A stretch of DNA of 10,644 nt from Gammaproteobacteria bacterium. GTDB taxonomy: Bacteria; Pseudomonadota; Gammaproteobacteria; Chromatiales; Chromatiaceae. The translations under genes and the position numbers were made by a program. This document shows, piece by piece, positions 5,810-10,644 of the stretch. The notes under the pieces were generated by a model. That model ran no database searches. It had not been told where the DNA came from and saw only the letters and a program-made list of their open reading frames with translations. Positions within the stretch are counted from its first letter, which is position 1, and each line of letters opens with the position of its first letter. The stretch covers positions 1 to 10,644 of the forward strand of contig JAUVEG010000022.1 of the NCBI GenBank assembly GCA_030594925.1, written 5' to 3'.

Positions 5810-6673
5810 CTGCTCCTCGAGCCGAATGGTCGTATGCACGCGCTCACTGGCATTTGCTTTTTTTCCTGCAATGGCAGTCATCTGTTTTAAATCAAAAATT
5901 ATCCTGTCGTTGATGAGCTTGCTGCCATCCTGTTCAATCCGGGCGTCACCGGTCATGATCAGTTGCTCCTTTTTTATGTCATAGTCAAGGTTGCGGGCTT
6001 TGCCGGTGAGAGGGGGTTTATTGCCGTCGCCCTTTTTTGTGTGCTTGATGCGAAGAGGCGAGCCGCTCATTTTGAGGCGCTCATTGATCATATCGTAATC
6101 TGCAGACAGCGCATCCCCACTGGTGTGGCTCCCTGCATTATCCTGATGATGGAATTGCAGCGGCTCTCCCTCGAGATGCAGCAATCGCTCCTTTACATGG
6201 TAGGTGACAACAGCGGCTTTTCCTTTAGTGACGCCATCGACTCCTGACTGCTGAAAGATGACGGGACTGCCTGTCGCAGTGATCAGGCTGTTACTCTCCT
6301 TGTCACGCGAGAGTTGCAGCTGATCACACAAGAGCGAGATGTCGCCCTGTGTCAGCTTGACGTTGCCACTGTAGAGGATAGAGGCAGTCGCATCATCATG
6401 CTCGACACTGTCCGCAGAGATATTGACCGGCAGTTTCACCTCTGCGTGAAGTTGCGTTGAAGCAAACAACATGAGAGTGAGACAAAGAGAGAGCAGCTTG
6501 GGAAAACCCCGAATCAATCGAAGGGATGGGGGTTTGGGGGAAGGGAATAGCGAAAACCAGCTATAACCTATTGATAATTGACGCTTCCCCCATGGAAAAA
6601 CTTGAAAGGGAGTTCTGATTGAAGCGCGAAGCGATTCGATCAGAGCTTTCTTGGGTCTCTTATTCAATGACAT
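5807..6673 (-). CDS. lptA: Periplasmic LPS-bridge protein LptA with long N-terminal extension
   Basis: LptA forms the periplasmic beta-jellyroll bridge that carries LPS from LptC to LptD. From the ATG at 6673 the product has 288 residues, about 100 more than E. coli LptA. A hydrophobic secretion signal (PKLLSLCLTLMLFAS) only begins near residue 58, with likely cleavage after A77, followed by VNISADSVEHDDATASILYSGNVKLTQGD, the OstA-like domain. Residues 24-53 are encoded by dispersed repeat copy 2. No ATG lies between residue 1 and M68; a TTG at residue 53 would restore a normal signal peptide but has no ribosome site. The jellyroll shows a unit of the form GxAxxxxYDxxxExLxMxG three times, at about 151, 186 and 224. 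The start overlaps lptC by 14 bases. The stop TAG lies in the element that separates it from lptB. Confidence 0.93.
   Translation of the reverse strand: MSLNKRPKKALIESLRASIRTPFQVFPWGKRQLSIGYSWFSLFPSPKPPSLRLIRGFPKLLSLCLTLMLFASTQLHAEVKLPVNISADSVEHDDATASILYSGNVKLTQGDISLLCDQLQLSRDKESNSLITATGSPVIFQQSGVDGVTKGKAAVVTYHVKERLLHLEGEPLQFHHQDNAGSHTSGDALSADYDMINERLKMSGSPLRIKHTKKGDGNKPPLTGKARNLDYDIKKEQLIMTGDARIEQDGSKLINDRIIFDLKQMTAIAGKKANASERVHTTIRLEEQ
6516..6602. repeat. Dispersed stem-loop repeat, copy 2 (inside 5' end of lptA)
   Basis: This 87-base block is homologous to 3111-3196, with strongest identity at both ends (GGATGGGG..GGGGGAAG and CTTCCCCC..GAAAAACT). Here 6535-6543 (TGGGGGAAG) pairs perfectly with 6584-6592 (CTTCCCCCA). 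Compared with copy 1 the outermost pair changes from C-G to T-A and an inner G-T becomes G-C, so pairing is kept. It is read through in frame by lptA as residues 24-53. Confidence 0.75.
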
Positions 6674-7226
6674 GGGAACCGCTCACATTTGAGAGAATAC
6701 GGACCTGAACCGGTTGTCTCATGTGGATGTCCAGGCCGGTTCCGGAGAGCAGGTGGCCGCCATTCAGAACTGTTGCAGACGCCATGCTGTAAGCCAGCCC
6801 GTTTTGATAATCTATCATCATGTCCCTGCTGATAGTCTCGATAGCAGTGGAGCTATCACTTGCTGCCTGTTTTAGAAAGACAGAGCCGTAGAGCATCAGG
6901 AGTTTGTTTTTTTGATCGATCCAGCCATGGTCAGTCTGTGTATACCAGTTGGGGGCATCAGCGGGAGTCATCATCAGACTAATGTTGTCCAGCTCAGTCG
7001 TTCTATTGATGTAATGGCGTAGTTCGTCTGCGATAAGATGGTGCAAGTGATGGCCGCTGGCATCTGCATGGGTAAGTTGCAAATTACGTACACGGATATC
7101 GGGATAATCCTGATAAGAATGCTGCCGGGCAACTGGTGAATTTATTTGCCGATCCAGATGAGTGACATAGCTGTCGACTGCCAGCATGACAGCTATCAGC
7201 AGAATGAGACCCAGCCAGCTCTTCAT
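6660..7226 (-). CDS. lptC: LPS export system protein LptC
   Basis: LptC is the bitopic inner membrane protein that receives LPS from LptB2FG and hands it to LptA. The 188-residue product begins with a single membrane anchor (WLGLILLIAVMLAVDSYV, about residues 4-21) and then a periplasmic domain of OstA-like beta-strands, with YPDIRVRNLQLTHADASG, ADELRHY and the LLMLYGSVFLKQ segment typical of LptC. The length is close to the 191 residues of E. coli LptC. The sequence is more divergent than its neighbours, as is usual for this family, so the call leans on order as well as on motifs. The start overlaps the kdsC stop (ATGA), and the stop lies inside lptA, so kdsC-lptC-lptA are probably translated as one coupled block. 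Confidence 0.93.
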   Translation of the reverse strand: MKSWLGLILLIAVMLAVDSYVTHLDRQINSPVARQHSYQDYPDIRVRNLQLTHADASGHHLHHLIADELRHYINRTTELDNISLMMTPADAPNWYTQTDHGWIDQKNKLLMLYGSVFLKQAASDSSTAIETISRDMMIDYQNGLAYSMASATVLNGGHLLSGTGLDIHMRQPVQVRILSNVSGSHVIE

Positions 7227-7747
7227 GAGAGAAATGTAGTTAGACTTGATTCAAAGGTTCCCTGGGCCTGCAAGATCATTTCACTGACATCACGTGCGGC
7301 GCCGCGTCCGCCTGTGGAGGGAGTCTGCCAGTGCGCATGCTGCGTCACCAGCGGGTGCGCATCTTTCACTGCAATTGCGAGCCCGACCTGCCGCATGACG
7401 GGCAGATCGATCAGGTCGTCGCCGACATAGGCGATTTGCGCATCTGTGAATCCGGTCTCCTGTTTCAACTCCTCATAAGCTGAAATTTTATTCTTGCGTC
7501 CCTGAAAAACGAATTTGACTCCCAGGGTTTGCATGCGGATTTTGACGACTTCGGAGCTGCGCGCAGTAATGATGGCAATTTGTACGCCGCTTTGCTGTAA
7601 CAGCGACATCCCCAGCCCATCCTTGGAGTTAAAAGCCTTGTACTCCTGGCCATCGTCACCGATGAAGAGACTGCCGTCTGTCAATACGCCGTCGACATCA
7701 AAGATGACCAGGCGGATCTGTGATGCTTTGTGTTCGATATCCTGCAT
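7223..7747 (-). CDS. kdsC: 3-deoxy-D-manno-octulosonate 8-phosphate phosphatase KdsC
   Basis: KdsC removes the phosphate from Kdo-8-P to give Kdo for the LPS inner core. It is a type C0 HAD phosphatase: motif I VIFDVDGVLTDG carries the nucleophile D17 and acid/base D19, motif II is T61 in IITARSS, motif III is a lysine in GRKNK (about 85), and motif IV is GDDLIDLPVM (109-118). The C-terminal TGGRGAARDV is a KdsC-specific tail. At 174 residues it is slightly shorter than E. coli KdsC (188). An AAGAG site precedes the ATG closely. kdsD, the arabinose-5-phosphate isomerase gene usually immediately upstream, is missing; sspB lies there instead, 65 bases away. The gap is AT-rich (TATATT near 7770) and may hold a promoter, but I cannot define one. 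Confidence 0.97.
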   Translation of the reverse strand: MQDIEHKASQIRLVIFDVDGVLTDGSLFIGDDGQEYKAFNSKDGLGMSLLQQSGVQIAIITARSSEVVKIRMQTLGVKFVFQGRKNKISAYEELKQETGFTDAQIAYVGDDLIDLPVMRQVGLAIAVKDAHPLVTQHAHWQTPSTGGRGAARDVSEMILQAQGTFESSLTTFLS

Positions 7748-7812
7748 ATTTTTCTCTTATTGAAGAATGAATATAAAATATTCCAGGTTGTTTGGAGACG
7801 ACGTATGAATAT

Positions 7813-8205
7813 CTATTTGATGACTTTTAATTGAGGCCGTGAACTGTTTTTTGGGCTGGTGTTCGGAGCGGACGTTTGCGGTGGATCACTCTCCGGCTGC
7901 TCTTCCTGGAACAGCATTCCCTGGCCATTCTCGCGGGCGTAGATTCCCAGTACAGCATCCGGCGGAAGCCCGATATCCAGAGATTTTCCGCCAAAGCGGG
8001 CGTTGAAGCAGATCCAGTCGTTGCCCAGATCAAGCGCCTTGACAGCGGATGGACTGATATTCAGCACAATCTTCCCATTCTCGACATGCTGATGTGGGAC
8101 GGTGACATGCTCCTGTTCGGCATTCACTAGCAGATGCGGCGTCAAATCATTATCAACAATCCACTCGTAGAATGCACGGATCAGGTAGGGGCGTGTAGAG
8201 GTCAC
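7813..8205 (-). CDS. sspB: ClpXP protease specificity-enhancing factor SspB
   Basis: SspB tethers ssrA-tagged and other substrates to ClpX, speeding their degradation. The 130-residue product opens with TSTRPYLIRAFYEWIVDNDLTPHLLV, the conserved start of the substrate-binding domain, continues with KIVLNISPSAVKALDLGNDWICFNARFGGK and then a flexible Pro/Ser/Asn-rich linker (about 100-122). It ends in RPQLKVIK, the short XB peptide that docks on the ClpX N-domain; E. coli ends in a closely similar RPALRVVK. The start is GTG overlapping the sspA stop (GTGA), with only a weak AGAGAAAG upstream, so translation is probably coupled to sspA. The order sspA-sspB behind petABC is standard in gammaproteobacteria. 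I see no terminator after it. Confidence 0.97.
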   Translation of the reverse strand: MTSTRPYLIRAFYEWIVDNDLTPHLLVNAEQEHVTVPHQHVENGKIVLNISPSAVKALDLGNDWICFNARFGGKSLDIGLPPDAVLGIYARENGQGMLFQEEQPESDPPQTSAPNTSPKNSSRPQLKVIK

Positions 8206-8828
8206 TTACGCAGTTCTTTCTCTTCTTCTGTGAGGCTTTTGCCAAAACATGGGCGTTCAAAAAGGCGTTTTGCATATCCGAGCACCTGGCCAGATCCTGC
8301 ACCCTTGAGTTCGATTCCAAGTGCCGGAAGCCGCCATAAGAGAGGAGCAATGGTAGTATCCACTAATGTGAAATCATCACTCATGAACCATGGTTTTGCA
8401 GCCAGTACCGGTCCGGCCGCCAGCAGAGACTCTTTGAGCTCCTTGCGCGCTCTGGCTGCCGGTTTTCCGCCTTTGATAATAATGTCGACCAGTGTGTACC
8501 AATCTTTCTCGACACGGTGCAGATAGATGCGTGTCGTTGCGCGTGAGACGGGATCAATCGGCAGCAGGGGAGGGTGAGGATAGCGTTCATCCAGGTACTC
8601 CATGATAATGCGTGAATCATAGAGTGACAGATCCCGATCTATCAGGGTCGGCAGTGTTCCGTAGGGATTTACGTCGGTGACATCTTCAGGCAGATTGAGA
8701 GGGTCGGCATCGAGAATGTCGACGGTGATATTTTTCTCGGCAAGCACGATGCGCACACGATGGCTGTAGATGCACTCCGGGTCGGAGAACAGGGTCATGA
8801 CGGTTCGCTTGTTGATCATGCTTGGCAT
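8202..8828 (-). CDS. sspA: Stringent starvation protein A (RNA polymerase-associated, GST fold)
   Basis: SspA binds RNA polymerase and in enterics supports stress survival and phage P1 late transcription; it has a glutathione S-transferase fold without known catalysis. The product has an N-terminal thioredoxin-like domain (MTLFSDPECIYSHRVRIVLAEK, then NPYGTLPTLIDRDLSLYDSRIIMEYLDERYPHPPLLP) and an all-helical C-terminal domain (RIYLHRVEKDWYTLV; FTLVDTTIAPLLWRLPALGIEL). PHP at 84-86 is the conserved surface pocket known to matter for E. coli SspA. I choose the ATG at 8828 (208 residues): GAGGA at 8839-8843 lies ten bases upstream and the N terminus then matches the family. A longer frame from 8864 would add 12 unrelated residues and begin almost at the predicted transcription start. 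The ATG at 8819 is an alternative. Confidence 0.96.
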   Translation of the reverse strand: MPSMINKRTVMTLFSDPECIYSHRVRIVLAEKNITVDILDADPLNLPEDVTDVNPYGTLPTLIDRDLSLYDSRIIMEYLDERYPHPPLLPIDPVSRATTRIYLHRVEKDWYTLVDIIIKGGKPAARARKELKESLLAAGPVLAAKPWFMSDDFTLVDTTIAPLLWRLPALGIELKGAGSGQVLGYAKRLFERPCFGKSLTEEEKELRK

Positions 8829-8866
8829 GCTGATGTAATCCTCGAAAGCGTTAAAGTGATGCAATT

Positions 8867-8900
8867 AAAAAAGGCGCACATTATAACATGCGCGCCTTTT
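8867..8900 (-). terminator. Hairpin with T-run upstream of sspA (possible petABC terminator)
   Basis: On the minus strand AAAAGGCGC (8900-8892) pairs with GCGCCTTTT (8877-8869), a 9-bp stem with a 14-base loop ending in a run of six T. It has the form of an intrinsic terminator for transcripts arriving from petC, and the A/T flanks would allow weak function on the plus strand too. It overlaps the predicted sspA promoter. Confidence 0.5.
8880..8888 (-). promoter_or_regulatory. Extended -10 promoter of sspAB
   Basis: The minus strand reads TGTTATAAT: a perfect TATAAT (8880-8885) preceded by TG at the right spacing for an extended -10. No good -35 is visible at 17 bases, as allowed for extended -10 promoters. 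The start would fall near 8873, giving a leader of about 45 bases to the ATG at 8828. The -10 lies in the loop of the hairpin at 8867-8900. Confidence 0.5.
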
Positions 8901-8970
8901 ATTAGGTGGAGTATAAGGGTTATTAGCGAGACCAAGTCTCAGTCTGTCTAAGCATGAAAGGAATCTTTGT

Positions 8971-9193
8971 CTCTCGCCAAGACGCAAAGAACGCAAAGGG
9001 TTTTTCTTCGCGAGCTTAGGAGTTGTCCAATAATAACTTACCGATATCGCGCAGCGATGTTGTTCGTATTCAAGACGCAGCAAGGGGCGCATAGCAGCGT
9101 TATGTAACTCTTGCTGGAACGCAGAAGACGGTCAACAGGGCAAGCAGGATCGGGAAGTTATTTTTGGACAACGACTTAGCGCCTTTGCGAGAG
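8971..9193. repeat. Palindromic intergenic repeat, split by an insertion
   Basis: The end CTCTCGCCAAGACGCAAAG at 8971-8989 matches the reverse complement of the other end (9175-9193, starting CTCTCGC and containing GGCGC) at 16 of 19 positions. Without the insert at 9020-9174 and one CTTAG copy it would be a 64-bp palindromic unit containing GACGCAAAGAACGCAAAGGG. This type of palindromic sequence recurs, as I recall, in many proteobacterial intergenic regions. With the hairpin/promoter at 8867-8900 and the insert, it accounts for most of the 416-base non-coding gap between petC (9245) and sspA (8828); 8901-8970 and 9194-9244 show nothing I can name. Confidence 0.65.
9020..9174. mobile_element. 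MITE-like element with 24-nt terminal inverted repeats and CTTAG duplication
   Basis: The terminal inverted repeats are 9022-9045 and 9149-9172, identical at 22 of 24 positions (GTTGTCCAA.AATAACTT.CCGAT). CTTAG occurs directly on both sides (9015-9019 and 9175-9179), as expected of a 5-bp target duplication. The interior is non-coding and has its own hairpin (CAGCAAG 9078-9084 with CTTGCTG 9110-9116). At 155 bp with no transposase it fits a non-autonomous MITE; the parent transposon is not in the window. Confidence 0.7.
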
Positions 9194-9244
9194 TTATTGT
9201 GTAAATATGACTCATTTGTAAAGATGTTGGTCACTCAATGATTA

Positions 9245-9979
9245 TTAATGGACGTCTTTCCAGTATTCTTTCTTCAGCAGGTAGGCGAAGATGAAGAATA
9301 CCAGTAGAAACAGCAGCACCTTGATGCCAAGAGAGTGGCGCTTCAGCTTGCTGGGGTCACCCATGTAGGAGAGGAAGTTGGTCAGATCCAGCGCCATCCG
9401 GTCATACTCTTCAGCGGACATTTTTCCCGGCTTGACCATCTCAAAGCTTTTGAAGGCCTGGCTTACATGGCCGTTTTTGTCTTTATGCTCCTCAAAAATC
9501 GCTTTTTGCATGCCCTGAAGCTCCCACAGCACATGCGGCATGCCGACCTTGTCGAAAACGATGTTGTTGACGCCGAAAGGGCGGCTTTCATCGATATAGA
9601 AGCTGCGCAAATAGGTGTAGACCCAGTCATCGCCGCGCAGACGCGCTTCGAGGGTGAGGTCGGGTGGAGGAGCGCCAAACCACTTGGCCGCATCATCCGG
9701 GTTCATGGCGATGGTCATCAGATCTCCCGGCTTGGCACCTGCAGGCATCAGATGCTGTTTGAGCAGATCTTCAGGGATACCGAACTCCAACATGCGTTGC
9801 CAGCGTTCATATTTCAACGAGTGGCAGTTGAGGCAGTAGTTGACGAAGTATTTGGCGCCGCGTTGCAGTGACGCCTGGTCGGTGATATCCACGTCGGCAT
9901 GATCAAGATGAATATTGCCGCCGCTTGCATATGCGGATGAGGATGCCAGCATAACAATTGCAATCAATAGCTTTTTCAT
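9245..9979 (-). CDS. petC: Cytochrome c1 of the ubiquinol-cytochrome c reductase
   Basis: Cytochrome c1 takes electrons from the Rieske protein and passes them to soluble cytochrome c on the periplasmic side of the bc1 complex. The 244-residue protein has an N-terminal signal peptide (KKLLIAIVMLASSSAYA, cleavage near residue 18), a c-type haem site CLNCH at 49-53, the likely axial methionine M147 in KVGMPHVLWELQG, and a C-terminal membrane anchor (IKVLLFLLVFFIFAYLL, about 219-235) followed by KKEYWKDVH. NYCLNCHSLKYERW and APPPDLTLEARLRGDDWVYTYLRSFY are strongly conserved cytochrome c1 blocks. It is not the fused cytochrome b/c1 form of some bacteria. The start overlaps the petB stop (ATGA). 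It is the last gene of the pet operon. Confidence 0.97.
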   Translation of the reverse strand: MKKLLIAIVMLASSSAYASGGNIHLDHADVDITDQASLQRGAKYFVNYCLNCHSLKYERWQRMLEFGIPEDLLKQHLMPAGAKPGDLMTIAMNPDDAAKWFGAPPPDLTLEARLRGDDWVYTYLRSFYIDESRPFGVNNIVFDKVGMPHVLWELQGMQKAIFEEHKDKNGHVSQAFKSFEMVKPGKMSAEEYDRMALDLTNFLSYMGDPSKLKRHSLGIKVLLFLLVFFIFAYLLKKEYWKDVH

Positions 9980-10644
9980 TTTGTCACCCTCTCAGGAACC
10001 GGCTTGGTTTTGTCAGCTTTACTGAACCATGGCATGAGGAAGAAGAATGCGAAGTAGAGTGTCGTCGCGATTTGTGCAAGCAGTGTGTACAGATCTGTCA
10101 CAGGCTGCGTGCCGAGCCACCCGAGGACGACAAATACAATCACGAACATGGTGAGGAAGCCCTTGTAGAGTCCGCCCTTGTAGCGGATGGACTTGACAGG
10201 ACTGCGATCCAGCCACGGCAGCAGGAACAGCACCACAATGGCTGCGCCCATGGCGAGAACGCCCCACACCTGTGTGCCGGCAAAGCTCGGCACGGCGCGC
10301 AAGATGGCGTAGTAGGGGGTGAAATACCACACCGGGGCAATATGCTCGGGCGTTTTCAGCGGGTTCGCTGGCTCGAAATTTGGCGCTTCGAGGAAGTAGC
10401 CGCCGCCCTCGGGGGCGAAAAAGACGATGCCGGCAAAGAACATCAGGAACACGATAACGCCGGCAATATCCTTCACTGAATAGTAGGGGTGGAAAGGAAT
10501 GCCATCGGCGGGAGCGGTGTCGCTCCACCTGTTGCCTTTGGGGCCTTTCTTGATTTCGATGCCATCGGGGTTGTTGGAGCCAACCTTGTGCAGCGCTACG
10601 ATGTGCACGAATACCAGTGCGGCAAGCACGAATGGCAGCAGGAA
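9976..10644 (-). CDS. petB: Cytochrome b of the bc1 complex, C-terminal half (partial)
   Basis: Cytochrome b holds the Qo and Qi sites and both b haems. The gene runs off the right edge; about 222 residues remain, and the frame is open to the last base. The first visible part, LPFVLAALVFVHIVALHKVGSNNPDG, is the end of helix D with the haem bH ligand (first His of VHIVALH) and the SNNP motif; the second haem ligand lies outside. Then come four more membrane helices (around VIVFLMFFAGIVFFAP, VLAMGAAIVVLFLLPWLD, FLTMFVIVFVVLGWL and TTLYFAFFFLMPWF). EHIAPVWYFTPYYAILRAVP is the Qo loop, with PVWY in place of the mitochondrial PEWY. The C terminus is charged (SKADKTKPVPERVTK) and cytoplasmic. A GTG at 10629 is an internal valine, not a start. 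Confidence 0.97.
   Translation of the reverse strand, partial: FLLPFVLAALVFVHIVALHKVGSNNPDGIEIKKGPKGNRWSDTAPADGIPFHPYYSVKDIAGVIVFLMFFAGIVFFAPEGGGYFLEAPNFEPANPLKTPEHIAPVWYFTPYYAILRAVPSFAGTQVWGVLAMGAAIVVLFLLPWLDRSPVKSIRYKGGLYKGFLTMFVIVFVVLGWLGTQPVTDLYTLLAQIATTLYFAFFFLMPWFSKADKTKPVPERVTK

Noticed and set aside
8829..8864. Longer sspA start at 8864
   Set aside because: The predicted transcription start is about nine bases upstream, there is no ribosome site, and the extra residues do not match SspA; 8828 has GAGGA at good spacing.
8928..8940. GAGAC-CAA-GTCTC small palindrome
   Set aside because: A 5-bp stem in a repeat-rich region; not distinguishable from chance.
5735..9090. Shared CGCAGCAAGG motif in the lptA-lptB element (minus strand, about 5750-5760) and the MITE (about 9076-9085)
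   Set aside because: Only about ten bases match and the surrounding sequence and termini differ, so I do not treat the two elements as one family.
8865..9092. 75-codon minus-strand frame upstream of sspA
   Set aside because: It runs through the palindromic repeat and half of the MITE and lacks any family similarity or ribosome site; it is translation of repeat DNA.
1..10644. CRISPR, tRNA, rRNA, phage or defence genes
   Set aside because: No spaced direct-repeat array, cloverleaf, rRNA-like or integrase/transposase sequence was recognisable; the coding content is housekeeping.

Overview
The window is an ordinary-looking chromosomal segment of a gammaproteobacterium. The gene order petB-petC-sspA-sspB and kdsC-lptC-lptA-lptB-rpoN-hpf-ptsN is characteristic of that class, and the cytochrome b carries the PVWY form of the Qo motif that I recall from beta- and gammaproteobacteria. 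The hprK gene at the end of the rpoN cluster fits non-enteric members, so I would look first at Chromatiales/Thiotrichales-like lineages (weak inference).

Layout. On the plus strand, positions 1-1255 carry the end of a biotin operon: the 3' part of bioC, then bioD with an ATGA overlap. These genes converge on a long minus-strand series, given here in transcription order from the right edge. petB (partial) and petC encode the membrane and cytochrome c1 subunits of the bc1 complex. A 416-base non-coding gap with nested repeats follows. Then come sspA-sspB (RNA-polymerase-associated stringent starvation protein and ClpXP adaptor), kdsC-lptC-lptA-lptB (Kdo synthesis and LPS export), rpoN (sigma-54), hpf (ribosome hibernation), ptsN (EIIA-Ntr) and hprK (HPr kinase/phosphorylase). 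Tight overlaps (kdsC/lptC, hpf/ptsN, ptsN/hprK, sspA/sspB, petB/petC) indicate translational coupling. kdsD, usually upstream of kdsC, is not next to it, and rapZ does not follow ptsN or hprK within the window.

The unexpected content is repeat DNA at the gene junctions. (1) The lptA-lptB junction is filled by a roughly 259-bp element: 36-nt outer inverted repeats enclose two further long hairpins, so a three-way junction can be drawn. Its arms include the lptA stop codon and the probable ribosome binding site of lptB, and it is open as an 84-codon frame bridging the two genes. (2) A roughly 86-bp dispersed repeat occurs twice, once between rpoN and hpf and once inside the 5' end of lptA, where it encodes part of an unusually long N-terminal extension. 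(3) Between petC and sspA, a 155-bp MITE-like element with 24-nt terminal inverted repeats and a CTTAG duplication sits inside an older palindromic repeat. Short heptad repeats lie between bioD and hprK, and a hairpin lies between lptB and rpoN. I see no tRNA, rRNA, CRISPR array, transposase or phage gene. The genes are conserved housekeeping genes; the novelty, if any, is in the structured repeats and how they rewire expression of the essential lpt operon.
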